Below the pieces are notes generated by a model, which was not told where the DNA came from, did not search any database, and was given only the letters and a program-made list of their open reading frames with translations. A DNA stretch of 64,000 nucleotides from JAJCZZ01 sp964569085 (GTDB lineage: Bacteria; Gemmatimonadota; Gemmatimonadetes; Longimicrobiales; Gaopeijiaceae), in NCBI GenBank assembly GCA_964569085.1, contig CAZMTA010000020.1:1-64000 (forward strand), read 5' to 3'. The position numbers were made by a program, and so were the translations under genes. Positions within the stretch are counted from its first letter, which is position 1. Every line of letters starts with the position of its first letter. Positions 28,294 through 36,225 of the stretch are shown piece by piece.

Positions 28294-28947
28294 TCAGGCC
28301 AGGCCGTCTCTCAGGGCGCGGATCCCGCCCGAGGGGCCCTCCGGATGGCCGTAGACGGCCGAGCCCGCCACCAGGACCGTCGCTCCGGCGTCCCGGAGGG
28401 CTCCGGCGTTCCCGCCGTCCACCCCGCCGTCCACCTCGAGCTCGGCGCCGCTTCCCACGCGGTCCAGGAGCGCCCTGGCGCCGGCCACCTTCTCCAGCGC
28501 GCCGGGAATGAAGCTCTGGCCCCCGAAGCCGGGGTTCACCGACATGACCAGCACCAGGTCCAGGTCCGGGGCGATGTCGGAGAGCGTCTCCACCGGCGTG
28601 GCCGGGTTGAGGGCCACACCGGCCTTCACCCCCAGCTCCCGGATGCGGTGGACGGTGCGGTGCAGGTGCCGGCAGACCTCCTGGTGCACGGTGATGACGT
28701 GGGCCCCGGCCTCGGCGAAGTCCTCGAGGTACGCGTCCGGGTCCTCGATCATCAGGTGCACGTCCAGGGGGAGGTCCGTGATGCGGTGGACCGCCCGGGC
28801 CACCGGAGGTCCGATGGTGAGGTTGGGGACGAAGTGGCCGTCCATGACGTCCACGTGCACCCAGTCGGCCCCGGCGTCCTCGATGGCGGCCACCTCCTCG
28901 CCGAGGCGCGCGAAGTCGGCGGAGAGGATGGAGGGGGCGATCTTCAC
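28294..28947 (-). CDS. rpe: Ribulose-phosphate 3-epimerase
   Basis: A 217-residue TIM barrel with the family motifs IAPSILSADFARLG, VHVDVMDGHFVPN (metal His/Asp), MIEDP, SVNPGFGGQ and EVDGGV. It interconverts ribulose 5-phosphate and xylulose 5-phosphate in the pentose phosphate pathway. It overlaps rpiA by 4 nt, so two consecutive steps of the pathway are co-translated. Confidence 0.96.
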   Translation of the reverse strand: MKIAPSILSADFARLGEEVAAIEDAGADWVHVDVMDGHFVPNLTIGPPVARAVHRITDLPLDVHLMIEDPDAYLEDFAEAGAHVITVHQEVCRHLHRTVHRIRELGVKAGVALNPATPVETLSDIAPDLDLVLVMSVNPGFGGQSFIPGALEKVAGARALLDRVGSGAELEVDGGVDGGNAGALRDAGATVLVAGSAVYGHPEGPSGGIRALRDGLA

Positions 28948-29645
28948 GAGTCGCGCCGCACGGTGCGGATGCCTTCGTCGCCGGCGAAGATCACCGTGTC
29001 GGCCACGCCCAGGAACAGCCCGGTCTCCACCACGCCGGCGCGCCGGCGCAGGGCCTCCTCCAGCGCCTCCGGGTCCGGGATCCCGTCGGGGAAGCGGCAG
29101 TCGAGGATGATGTTCCCGTTGTCGCTCTTGTAGGGGGGCCCGTCGTCGAAGGTGCGCACGGAGACGTCGGCGCCCCGGGACTCCAGGAAGCGGGCGTGCA
29201 CCTGCCAGGCCCAGTCCACCACCTCCACCGGGAGGGGCGAGCGGGTGCCGAGCCGGTCCACCCGCTTCCGGTCGTCCGCGATGATGCAGACCCGGTCCGA
29301 GGCCTGGGCGACCATCTTCTCCCGGAGGAGGGCGCCGCCCATCCCCTTCACCAGGTCCAGGTCGGGGGTGACCTCGTCGGCGCCGTCCACGGTGAGGTCC
29401 AGCTTCTCCACCTCGTGCAGCGCGAGGAGCGGGATCCCCGCCACCCGGGCCTCCCGGCCCGTGCGGACCGAGGAGGGCACCCCCTCCACGTCCTCCAGGG
29501 TGCCGTCCTCGAGAGCCTCGCCGAGGAGCTCCAGGAAGTGGGCCACCGTGCTCCCGGTGCCGAGGCCCAGGACCATCCCGCTCTCGACCTCCTGGAGGGC
29601 GGCGGCGGCGGCCTCTCGCTTCAGCTTCTCGGCGTCCTGCGACAT
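28944..29645 (-). CDS. rpiA: Ribose-5-phosphate isomerase A
   Basis: A 233-residue protein with the RpiA motifs GLGTGSTVAHFLE, TVDGADEV, KGMGGALLREK and the C-terminal FDDGPPYKSDNGNIILDC region. It interconverts ribose 5-phosphate and ribulose 5-phosphate. The ATG at 29645 has GAGGAG upstream. First gene of the rpiA-rpe-PIG-L unit, divergent from aroF. A possible promoter is TGGAAA (29729-29724) with TAGATT (29706-29701), 17 nt spacing. Confidence 0.96.
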   Translation of the reverse strand: MSQDAEKLKREAAAAALQEVESGMVLGLGTGSTVAHFLELLGEALEDGTLEDVEGVPSSVRTGREARVAGIPLLALHEVEKLDLTVDGADEVTPDLDLVKGMGGALLREKMVAQASDRVCIIADDRKRVDRLGTRSPLPVEVVDWAWQVHARFLESRGADVSVRTFDDGPPYKSDNGNIILDCRFPDGIPDPEALEEALRRRAGVVETGLFLGVADTVIFAGDEGIRTVRRDS

Positions 29646-29734
29646 GTGCTCCTCACGGCGGATTGGGGGATCCGGGGGGACCGGGCGGGGCGGACGCGGC
29701 AATCTAGACCGCCGCCGGTCCACTTTCCACCCGG

Positions 29735-29763
29735 TTGACACGCCCGGGGCGCCGGGTCACCCT
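29735..29763 (+). promoter_or_regulatory. aroF leader promoter
   Basis: A perfect -35 box TTGACA (29735-29740) is followed after 17 nt by a weak -10 (CACCCT, 29758-29763). Transcription would start near 29770, the A of the leader-peptide ATG, so the leader mRNA is probably leaderless. This fits the lack of any ribosome site there. Confidence 0.5.
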
Positions 29764-29769
29764 TCCCTC

Positions 29770-29853
29770 ATGCTCACGCGCACCCGCACCCGGTATTGGT
29801 ATGTCTGGTATGCTCCCCAGGGAGCCCGGGGCCCGTGCGCGCCTGAGCGATAG
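29770..29853 (+). CDS. Aromatic-amino-acid leader peptide of aroF
   Basis: A 27-codon reading frame ahead of the DAHP synthase gene. Five of six consecutive codons encode aromatic residues (YWYVWY: three Tyr, two Trp), at 29794-29811. All three Tyr codons are TAT, while neighbouring genes use TAC. The run ends exactly where the first arm of an RNA hairpin begins (29812). This is the layout of a ribosome-controlled transcription attenuator. No ribosome-binding site precedes the ATG. The remainder is Arg/Pro/Gly-rich without further signal. Confidence 0.8.
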   Translation: MLTRTRTRYWYVWYAPQGARGPCAPER

Positions 29854-29914
29854 GACAGACCGCCAGACCACACGACGCCGCCAGGGCTCCCGACACCGGT
29901 CGGGGGCCTTTTTT
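29812..29914 (+). terminator. Attenuator (terminator/antiterminator) upstream of aroF
   Basis: Three mutually exclusive helices are visible. Protector: GCTCC (29812-29816) with GGAGC (29821-29825). Antiterminator: GGAGCCC (29821-29827) with GGGCTCC (29884-29890). Terminator: GGCTCCCGAC (29885-29894) with GTCGGGGGCC (29899-29908), ten pairs, followed by six T (29909-29914). A ribosome stalled on the Tyr/Trp codons covers the first arm, frees region 2 to pair with region 3 and lets transcription reach aroF, 50 nt downstream. Confidence 0.8.
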
Positions 29915-29963
29915 CGTGGCCCCCGCCGTCGGTACGCCGGGGCGCAGAGGCAGAGGAGCGAGG

Positions 29964-31010
29964 ATGATCATCGTCACGAGGAAGGGCGTCACCGACGCCG
30001 AGATCGACCACATCCGGGAGCGGGTGGAGGGGCTGGGGCTCCGCACCCACCTCTCGCGGGGGGAGGAGCGCACCATCATCGGCTGCGTGGGGGACGAGGA
30101 TCGCCTCCGCACCGTGCCGCTGCGGACCCTCCCGGGGGTCGAGGCCGTCCACGAGGTCCTGAAGCCGTACAAGCTCGCGTCCAGGGACTTCGCCGCCGAG
30201 GGACGGAGCCGCGTCCCGGTGGGCGACGGCGAGATCGGCGGAGACGAGCTGCTGGTCATAGCCGGGCCGTGCTCGGTGGAGGGCCACGAGATGCTCCGCG
30301 CCACCGCCGAGGCCGTCCGGGCCCAGGGTGCCCGCGCGCTCCGGGGCGGCGCCTTCAAGCCCCGGACGTCCCCCTACTCCTTCCGGGGGCTCGGCGCCGA
30401 GGGCCTCGACATCCTGGCCCAGGTGCGGAGCGAGGTCGGGCTGCCCGTGGTGACCGAGGTCATGGACACCCGCCAGGTCGAGCAGGTGGCCGCCTCCGCC
30501 GACGTCCTCCAGGTGGGCGCCCGCAACATGCAGAACTTCGCCCTCCTCACGGAGGTCGGCCGGGTGCAGCGCCCGGTCCTCCTCAAGCGCGGGATGAGCG
30601 CCACGGTGAAGGACCTCCTCCTGGCGGCCGAGTACGTCATGAGCCAGGGGAACGCCGACGTCATCCTCTGCGAGCGGGGCATCCGGACGTTCGAGACGGC
30701 CACGCGGAACACCTTCGACCTGGCGGCGATCCCGGTGCTCAAGCGGGAGACCCACCTCCCGGTCATCGCCGATCCGTCCCACGCCGGCGGCTCGAGGCCC
30801 CTCGTGACGCCCCTGGCCTGCGCCGCCGTGGCGGCCGGGGCGGACGGGCTCATGGTCGAGGTCCACCCCGACCCGGAGACCGCCACCTCCGACGGGGAGC
30901 AGTCCCTGGACTTCCCCGAGTTCCGGGAGATGATGGACGCGCTCCGGCCCGTGGCCGAGGCCGTGGGCCGCTCGGTGGCGGCGGCGGAAGGAGCCGCGGC
31001 GCCGGCCTGA
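29964..31010 (+). CDS. aroF: 3-deoxy-7-phosphoheptulonate (DAHP) synthase, type I-beta
   Basis: A 348-residue enzyme for the first step of the shikimate pathway (phosphoenolpyruvate + erythrose 4-phosphate). The N-terminal about 70 residues are the ferredoxin-like regulatory domain known from the Thermotoga enzyme, which binds Tyr/Phe. The barrel domain has the I-beta motifs AGPCSVE, GGAFKPRTSPYSF, QVGARNMQN, LLKRGM and DPSHAGGSR. The ATG at 29964 follows GAGGAGCGAGG. Expression is probably attenuated by Tyr/Trp supply through the upstream leader. Confidence 0.96.
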   Translation: MIIVTRKGVTDAEIDHIRERVEGLGLRTHLSRGEERTIIGCVGDEDRLRTVPLRTLPGVEAVHEVLKPYKLASRDFAAEGRSRVPVGDGEIGGDELLVIAGPCSVEGHEMLRATAEAVRAQGARALRGGAFKPRTSPYSFRGLGAEGLDILAQVRSEVGLPVVTEVMDTRQVEQVAASADVLQVGARNMQNFALLTEVGRVQRPVLLKRGMSATVKDLLLAAEYVMSQGNADVILCERGIRTFETATRNTFDLAAIPVLKRETHLPVIADPSHAGGSRPLVTPLACAAVAAGADGLMVEVHPDPETATSDGEQSLDFPEFREMMDALRPVAEAVGRSVAAAEGAAAPA

Positions 31011-31057
31011 GAGCGGCGGCGGAAGCGCGCCCGGCGGCCCGGAGCCGTCCGGGCTCC

Positions 31058-32485
31058 TCAGCCGCGGGGGAGGGCCTCGCGGAGCTCCCGGAGCTGCTCC
31101 TCCACCGCCCTGCGCGACGTGCCGCCCCGGGTGTCCCGGGCCTCGACGCTGGCCTCCCAGTCGAAGAGGGCCGCCACGCCCTCGCCGAACGCCTCGTGCT
31201 CCTCGGCGAACGCGGAGGCAGGTAGCGCGTCGAGCGCCACCCCGGCCTCCTCGGCGCGGCGCACCAGGCGCCCGACGATCTCGTGGGTCTCCCGGAAGGG
31301 GACGCCGTTGCGGACCAGGTGGTCGGCCAGGTCGGTGGCCAGGAGCTGGGCGTCCAGGGCGGCGCGGATCCGTTCCGGACGGAAGGCGGCGGTGCCCACC
31401 GCGCCGGCCATGGCGGGGAGGACGACGTCGAGCGTGTCCACCGTGTCGAACAAGGGCTCCTTGTCCTCCTGGAGGTCCCGGTTGTACCCCGTGGGGAGGC
31501 CCTTCAGGAGGACGAGGAGGGCCTGGAGGTTCCCCACCAGCCGGCCGCTCTTCCCCCGGGCCAGCTCGGCGGCGTCGGGGTTCCGCTTCTGCGGCATGAG
31601 GGACGAGCCCGTGCTGAACCCGTCGGACAGGCGCACGAAGCCGAGCTCGGTGGAGGAGAAGAGGACCAGGTCCTCCCCGAGCCTGGAGAGGTGCACGCCG
31701 ATCATGGCCCCGGCGTAGGCCAGGTCGCAGATCCAGTCCCGGTCCGCCACGGCGTCGATGCTGTTCGCGCTGACGCGCCGGAAGCCCAGCTCCCGGCGGA
31801 GCGCCTCCCGGTCCACCGGGAAGGGACAGCCCGCCAGGGCGCCGGAGCCCAGCGGGAGGACCGAGGCGGCGTCCACCGCGGCCTCCACTCGGACCCGGTC
31901 CCGCAGGAAGGCCTGGGCGTGGGCGAGAGCCCAGTGCGCGCCCCGCACGGGCTGGGCCTGCTGGAGGTGGGTGTAGCCGGGCATGATGACGTCGAGCCCG
32001 GCGTCGGCCAGCTCCGCCAGGGCCTCCAGGAGGTCGTCGAGCCGAGCCAGGATCCGGGCCCCCGCCTCCATGCCCCACAGCCGCACGTCCGTCGAGGACT
32101 GGTCGTTCCGGGACCGGCCGGTGTGGAGCTTCCCGGCCACGGAGCCCACGGCCTCGCCGAGCATCCGCTCCACCACCGAGTGGATGTCCTCCTCGGGCGC
32201 GTCGGCCAGCCCCTCGGAGCCGATGCGGGCGGCCACCTCCTCGAGGCCCCGGACCAGCGTGTCCCGCTCGGCGGCGGTGAGCACGCCGGCGTCCGCCAGG
32301 GCCCGGGCCCAGGCCACGCTCCCCCGCACGTCCTCGCGCCACAGGCGGCCGTCCACCCCCAGGCACCGGTTCAGCGGATGCATCGCCGGGGCCATCCCGC
32401 CCTCGAACCGACCGCCCCAGAGGGCGCCGGCCCCACCGTCCCGGGGGGGCGTTCCCGACCCCGGGTCCTGTCGTTCGTCGCTCAT
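31058..32485 (-). CDS. argH: Argininosuccinate lyase
   Basis: A 475-residue member of the fumarase/aspartase superfamily. Family motifs: LWGGRFEGG at the N-terminus, LHTGRSRNDQ, the catalytic loop GSSLMPQKRNPDAAE, and TGYNRDLQEDKEP. It splits argininosuccinate to arginine and fumarate, the last step of arginine synthesis. It is separated from the argC-B-D-A genes by 270 nt that contain a strong promoter and a structured RNA. The ATG at 32485 has no strong ribosome site. Confidence 0.95.
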   Translation of the reverse strand: MSDERQDPGSGTPPRDGGAGALWGGRFEGGMAPAMHPLNRCLGVDGRLWREDVRGSVAWARALADAGVLTAAERDTLVRGLEEVAARIGSEGLADAPEEDIHSVVERMLGEAVGSVAGKLHTGRSRNDQSSTDVRLWGMEAGARILARLDDLLEALAELADAGLDVIMPGYTHLQQAQPVRGAHWALAHAQAFLRDRVRVEAAVDAASVLPLGSGALAGCPFPVDREALRRELGFRRVSANSIDAVADRDWICDLAYAGAMIGVHLSRLGEDLVLFSSTELGFVRLSDGFSTGSSLMPQKRNPDAAELARGKSGRLVGNLQALLVLLKGLPTGYNRDLQEDKEPLFDTVDTLDVVLPAMAGAVGTAAFRPERIRAALDAQLLATDLADHLVRNGVPFRETHEIVGRLVRRAEEAGVALDALPASAFAEEHEAFGEGVAALFDWEASVEARDTRGGTSRRAVEEQLRELREALPRG

Positions 32486-32601
32486 GGGGGGCACGCTAGC
32501 GGGAGCCCGGAGGCTCCACAACGGAGGGAAGGGTCCGGGACCACGTGGGGTTCGGGCGGATTTCGATGCACGCCGGGGCGGGCGACGCTCCCAGGGACAC
32601 G

Positions 32602-32724
32602 AAAAAGGCCCGGGGGTGCGAAGCCCACCAGCTTCCCGCCGAAGCTGAGGGGGACCCTAGGGTCCCGAACTTCCACCCCCGGGCCGTTCCTTCGTGGTCC
32701 CGGTGCCCCTTACCTCCGGGGCGT
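32602..32724 (-). ncRNA. Putative structured small RNA (or argH leader) with own promoter and terminator
   Basis: From the predicted start near 32724, the minus-strand transcript begins with a small hairpin GCCCC/GGGGC (32722-32718 and 32709-32705) whose loop holds GGAGG. It then forms a perfect 12-bp stem (32685-32674 with 32618-32607). Inside lie the 16-nt palindrome GGGACCCTAGGGTCCC (32666-32651) and a 6-bp hairpin AGCTTC/GAAGCT (32646-32641, 32635-32630), a three-way junction. Five T follow the stem (32606-32602), as in an intrinsic terminator. An outer GGGACCACGAA/TTCGTGTCCC pairing could extend the rod past the T-run. I do not recognise a known family. Confidence 0.6.
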
Positions 32725-32730
32725 GGCATA

Positions 32731-32758
32731 ATTATACGTCATTCCTGCATGTTGTCAA
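32731..32758 (-). promoter_or_regulatory. Perfect-consensus sigma-70 promoter
   Basis: On the minus strand TTGACA (32758-32753) and TATAAT (32736-32731) are both exact and 16 nt apart. The -35 box includes the stop codon of the preceding argA-like gene. This is the best promoter in the window and stands out in a region that is otherwise over 70% GC. It points into the structured RNA and argH. Confidence 0.85.
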
Positions 32759-33309
32759 CCCGTGGCCGTCCCGACCATGGGGAGGACCCGGAACGGCGCC
32801 CGCCGACGGCGACGGCGGGAAGCCGGAAGGGCGCGCACCACGGCGATCTCCGGGCATCCGTCCCGGCGCGGGCACGCCGCGCAGTCGGCCCGCTCCTTCT
32901 CGGGGAGCGCCGACCGCTCGATCCGCTGGAAGCCGTGCCGGACGAAGAACTTCTCGCTGAGCGTCATGGCGAAGACCCGACCCATCCCGAGGCGGCGGGC
33001 CCGCCGGACGAGGTGGTCGACCAGCAGGCCGCCCAGCCCCTCGCCCCGGCTGTCCTCCACCACGGCGAGCGCCACGATCTCCGCCGACGCGGGGCCGTAG
33101 ACCCGGAGGCCCCCGCAGGCCCGGAGGCGCCCCTCCCGGTCCACGATCACCACGTGGTCGGCCAGGGTGGCCCGCAGCGCCTCGGGGGTCTTGGGCAGCA
33201 TGAGCCCCCGCGCCGCGTAGGCGTTGATGAGGGAGGCCATCGCCTCCACGTCCCCCGGGAGCGCGGGGCGCATCCAGTGCTCGGGGACCCGCGCGGCCAT
33301 GGCGATCAC
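32755..33309 (-). CDS. argA: Amino-acid N-acetyltransferase, short GNAT-type ArgA
   Basis: A 184-residue single-domain GNAT acetyltransferase. The acetyl-CoA loop is in VVEDSRGEGLGGLLV; the ending FFVRHGFQRIERSALPEKERADCAACPRRDGC carries the Cys cluster typical of short N-acetylglutamate synthases (given here in two segments of the same tail). It makes N-acetylglutamate, the first step of arginine synthesis, in place of the large kinase-like ArgA or ArgJ. The GTG at 33309 overlaps argD (GTGA) with GGAGG at good spacing; an ATG at 33300 is the alternative. The Arg-rich C-terminal tail is unusual. Confidence 0.82.
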   Translation of the reverse strand: MIAMAARVPEHWMRPALPGDVEAMASLINAYAARGLMLPKTPEALRATLADHVVIVDREGRLRACGGLRVYGPASAEIVALAVVEDSRGEGLGGLLVDHLVRRARRLGMGRVFAMTLSEKFFVRHGFQRIERSALPEKERADCAACPRRDGCPEIAVVRALPASRRRRRRAPFRVLPMVGTATG

Positions 33310-34478
33310 GGGAGGGCCTCCCCGACGATGCCCACGGCCTCGTCGATCTCGGCGTCGGACACGGTGAGGGGCGGCACGAACCGCACCACCCGGGGGCCCG
33401 CGCCCACCAGGAGCAGGCCCCCTTCCCTGGCCCGCGCCACGACGGGTCCCGCCTCGTCCCGCAGGACCAGCCCCAGCATCAGGCCCCGGCCCCGCACGCC
33501 CTCCACGGAGGGATGGTCCAGCGCCTCCAGCCCGGCCCGGAGGCGCGCGCCCTTCTCCCGTACGGCCTCGAGGAACGCCGGCTCGGCCACCGTGCGGACC
33601 ACCGCCGTGGCCGCCGAGGCCACCACCGGACCCCCGCCGAAGGTCGTGGCGTGGTCGCCGGGGCGGAGGGAGGTGGCCACCTCGGTGGACGCCACCACCG
33701 CGCCCATGGGGAAGCCGCCGGCCAGGGGCTTGGCCAGGGTCATCACGTCGGGCACGACGCCGGCGTGCTGCCAGCCGAAGAGCCGCCCGGTCCGCCCGAG
33801 GCCGCACTGGACCTCGTCGAAGACCAGGAGGGTGCCCGTGCGGTCGCACAGCTCCCGCAGCCCGGCGAGGAAGTCGTCGGGGACCGGGACGATCCCGCCT
33901 TCTCCCTGGACGGGCTCCACCAGCACGGCGCAGGTGGGGTGCTCGTCCAGGAGGCGGGCCACGCCCTCCAGGTCGCCGAGGTCGGCGAACCGCACGCCGG
34001 GCATGACCGGCTCGAAGGGCTCCCGGTACGCCGGACGGTCCGTGGCCGCCAGCGTCCCGAAGAGCCGGCCGTGGAAGGAGCCCCGGAAGGCCACGAAGCC
34101 GGTGCGCCCGGGCCCGTGCCGCTCCCGGGCCCACCGCCGCGCGAACTTGAGCGCGGCCTCGTTGGCCTCCCCTCCGGAGTTGCAGAAGAAGACGCCGCCC
34201 GGGAAGGCGTGCTCCACCAGGAGGCCGGCCAGCTCCTGGGCCGGCTCGGTGCGGTAGAGGTTCGAGGTGTGGATCAGCCCCCGGTCCAGGGCGGCGTCCA
34301 CGGCCCGCCGGACCACCGGCGAGCCGTGCCCCAGCGCGGTGACGGCGATCCCCGCCGCGAAGTCGAGGTAGGCCCGGCCGGCGTCGTCCCAGACCCGGGT
34401 CCCCTCTCCCCGCACCAGCGTCAGGTCGCGGGACCCGTAGACGCCCATCAGGGCGCCCTCCAGCGGGGCCCCGGTCAT
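33306..34478 (-). CDS. argD: Acetylornithine aminotransferase
   Basis: A 390-residue class III PLP aminotransferase. It has the GGEANEAALKFAR pocket, LLVFDEVQCGLGRTGRLF (Asp/Gln contacts to PLP), and the Schiff-base Lys in MTLAKPLAGGFPMGA. It transfers an amino group from glutamate to N-acetylglutamate semialdehyde. The ATG at 34478 overlaps the argB stop. Confidence 0.93.
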   Translation of the reverse strand: MTGAPLEGALMGVYGSRDLTLVRGEGTRVWDDAGRAYLDFAAGIAVTALGHGSPVVRRAVDAALDRGLIHTSNLYRTEPAQELAGLLVEHAFPGGVFFCNSGGEANEAALKFARRWARERHGPGRTGFVAFRGSFHGRLFGTLAATDRPAYREPFEPVMPGVRFADLGDLEGVARLLDEHPTCAVLVEPVQGEGGIVPVPDDFLAGLRELCDRTGTLLVFDEVQCGLGRTGRLFGWQHAGVVPDVMTLAKPLAGGFPMGAVVASTEVATSLRPGDHATTFGGGPVVASAATAVVRTVAEPAFLEAVREKGARLRAGLEALDHPSVEGVRGRGLMLGLVLRDEAGPVVARAREGGLLLVGAGPRVVRFVPPLTVSDAEIDEAVGIVGEALP

Positions 34479-35230
34479 TGGACGCCGGCGGTCCGCGCGC
34501 CGTGCACCACGGTTCCCGCCGTGGGGTCCCGGAGAAGCCCGGCGTCCCCGATGGAGACCTCCACGCCCGCCTCGGCGGCCACCAGCGCCTGGCGGAGCTT
34601 CACCGCCATGCCGCCCTGGGCCGTCCCGTCGTCCAGGAGCTCCCGGGCCTCCTCGGCCCCGAGCTCGCGGAGGACCGTCCCGTCCCGCATGACGCCGGGG
34701 ACGTCGCTGACCAGGAGGATCCGGTCGGCTTCCAGCGCCGCGGCCACGTGGAGCGCGGCCTCGTCGGCGTTGACGTTGAGGGGCGCGCCCTCCGGCCCCC
34801 GGGAGACCGGGGACACGACCGGCACGTACCCGGCGCCCAGCAGGACCTCCAGGAGCCGGGTGCGGACGGTGGTGACCTCCCCCACCTCGCCCAGGGCGCC
34901 GCCCCGGGCCCGCTCGGCCTCCAGCAGGTGGTCCTCCCCGGAGACGCCCACCGCGGGCGTGCCCTCGTCGATGAAGGCCTGGACCACGCGCTTGTTCATC
35001 CAGCCCGACAGGACCATGGCGGTGACCTTCATGGACTCGGGCGACGTGATGCGGAGGCCGTCGTGCCACGACACCGGGAGCTGGAGCCGGTCCTGCCACG
35101 CCGAGATCTCGGCGCCGCCGCCGTGCACCACCACCACCCGGCCGGGGAGGGCCGCCACGTCGCGCACGACGTCCCGGAGCCCCTCCGTGTCGCCCACCCG
35201 GGCGCCGCCCAGCTTCACCACCGTCAGCAC
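34475..35230 (-). CDS. argB: Acetylglutamate kinase
   Basis: A 251-residue amino-acid kinase fold protein. It has the N-terminal VVKLGGARVG and VVVHGGGAEIS phosphate loops, NVNADEAAL and the C-terminal GGMAVKLRQAL segment. It phosphorylates N-acetylglutamate. The sequence also resembles LysZ of the LysW-dependent lysine pathway, but no LysW carrier gene is present and the neighbours are arginine genes. The GTG start at 35230 overlaps argC by 7 nt. Confidence 0.88.
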   Translation of the reverse strand: MLTVVKLGGARVGDTEGLRDVVRDVAALPGRVVVVHGGGAEISAWQDRLQLPVSWHDGLRITSPESMKVTAMVLSGWMNKRVVQAFIDEGTPAVGVSGEDHLLEAERARGGALGEVGEVTTVRTRLLEVLLGAGYVPVVSPVSRGPEGAPLNVNADEAALHVAAALEADRILLVSDVPGVMRDGTVLRELGAEEARELLDDGTAQGGMAVKLRQALVAAEAGVEVSIGDAGLLRDPTAGTVVHGARTAGVQ

Positions 35231-36189
35231 CGGAGCCCCCGCTCGGGCTCCAGGCCCAGCATGAGGTTGAGGTTCTGGACCGCCTGACCGGCGGCCCCCT
35301 TCCCCAGGTTGTCGAACGCCACCACCACGGTGAGCAGGTCCGCCACGCCGGCGTTGGGCGCCACGCCCAGGGCCAGCGCGTCGGTCCACACCACCTCCGA
35401 GAGGTTGGGCACGCCCTCCGCGCTCACGCGGACGCTCCGCTTCCCGTGGAAGCGGTCCGTCCACGCCGCCCGCACGTCCCCGGGACCCACGCCCGGGGCC
35501 ACCGGGAGGTAGATGGTCTCCAGGATCCCCCGGGGGACCGGGAGGAGGTGGGGCTGGAAGAGGAGCTCCAGCCCGGGGAGGCCGTGGCGCATCTCCCGGA
35601 GGTGACGGTGCTCGTTCCCGGTGGCGTACGCCCGGAAGTCCCCGGCCACCTCGGCGAAGAGGAGCTCCCGCTTGGGGGAGCGCCCCGCGCCGGTGACCCC
35701 GGAGGCCGCGTTCACGACCACCGTCCGGTCCTCGTCCACCAGCCCGGCCTCCTGGAGCGGCTGGAGGGCGAGCTGCACGCCGGTGGGGTAGCAGCCCGGG
35801 TTGGCCACGAGACGCGCGTCGGCCACGCACCCCTGGTCCAGGTCGGCCAGGCCGTACACGGCGCCCTCCTCCCGACCCGAGCCGGGCCGGTGGTCGGCGG
35901 TGAGGTCCACCACCCGGGCCCCGGCCTCCAGGGCGCGCTGGGCCCATTCGGCCGCGTGGCCGTGAGGCAGGCAGAGGAAGACCACGTCCACCTCGTCCAG
36001 GGGCGCGTCCTCCGCCCGGACCAGGTCGACGCCGGGCACGCCCGAGGGCGTCCCGGCCTCCCGCTGCGAGGTGGCGAAGCGCACCTCGACCCCGTCGTGC
36101 CCGCGGAGGATCCGCAGCACCTCGAGCCCCGTATAGCCGCTGGCCCCGACGACGCCTAGGGCCGTCGGGGCCATATTATGCAAGTCCAT
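35224..36189 (-). CDS. argC: N-acetyl-gamma-glutamyl-phosphate reductase
   Basis: A 321-residue NADPH enzyme. The Rossmann motif GVVGASGYTGLEVLRIL is followed by catalytic Cys in VANPGCYPTGVQLAL and the closing FDNLGKGAAGQAVQNLNLML. It reduces acetylglutamyl phosphate to the semialdehyde. Two starts are possible, ATG at 36189 or 36174. Neither has a ribosome site. The promoter lies so close that the mRNA may be leaderless. First gene of argC-B-D-A. Confidence 0.93.
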   Translation of the reverse strand: MDLHNMAPTALGVVGASGYTGLEVLRILRGHDGVEVRFATSQREAGTPSGVPGVDLVRAEDAPLDEVDVVFLCLPHGHAAEWAQRALEAGARVVDLTADHRPGSGREEGAVYGLADLDQGCVADARLVANPGCYPTGVQLALQPLQEAGLVDEDRTVVVNAASGVTGAGRSPKRELLFAEVAGDFRAYATGNEHRHLREMRHGLPGLELLFQPHLLPVPRGILETIYLPVAPGVGPGDVRAAWTDRFHGKRSVRVSAEGVPNLSEVVWTDALALGVAPNAGVADLLTVVVAFDNLGKGAAGQAVQNLNLMLGLEPERGLRC

Positions 36190-36193
36190 GGCA

Positions 36194-36225
36194 TGAATAT
36201 TCACACACCAGGGACGTGGGGTCAA
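36194..36225 (-). promoter_or_regulatory. argC promoter with overlapping candidate ArgR operator
   Basis: On the minus strand TTGACC (36225-36220), a 17-nt spacer and GAATAT (36202-36197) form a fair sigma-70 promoter. The -10 lies inside the perfect 10-bp palindrome TGAATATTCA (36194-36203). Its arms equal the TGAAT/ATTCA arms of ARG boxes, though the usual 4-nt centre is missing. An AT-rich ATATTATGCAAG lies just downstream. ArgR bound here would block the polymerase. The start codon at 36189 is about 8 nt past the -10. Confidence 0.5.

Noticed and set aside
32482..32676. 64-codon minus-strand frame whose stop overlaps the argH ATG, considered as an arginine leader peptide
   Set aside because: It starts from GTG inside the structured RNA without a ribosome site and would need to cross the T5 terminator; Arg codons are not clustered. 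I prefer the RNA interpretation.
34475..35230. LysZ (LysW-aminoadipate kinase) in a LysW-dependent lysine pathway
   Set aside because: No lysW or lysX gene is present and argR, argC, argD, argH neighbours fit arginine.
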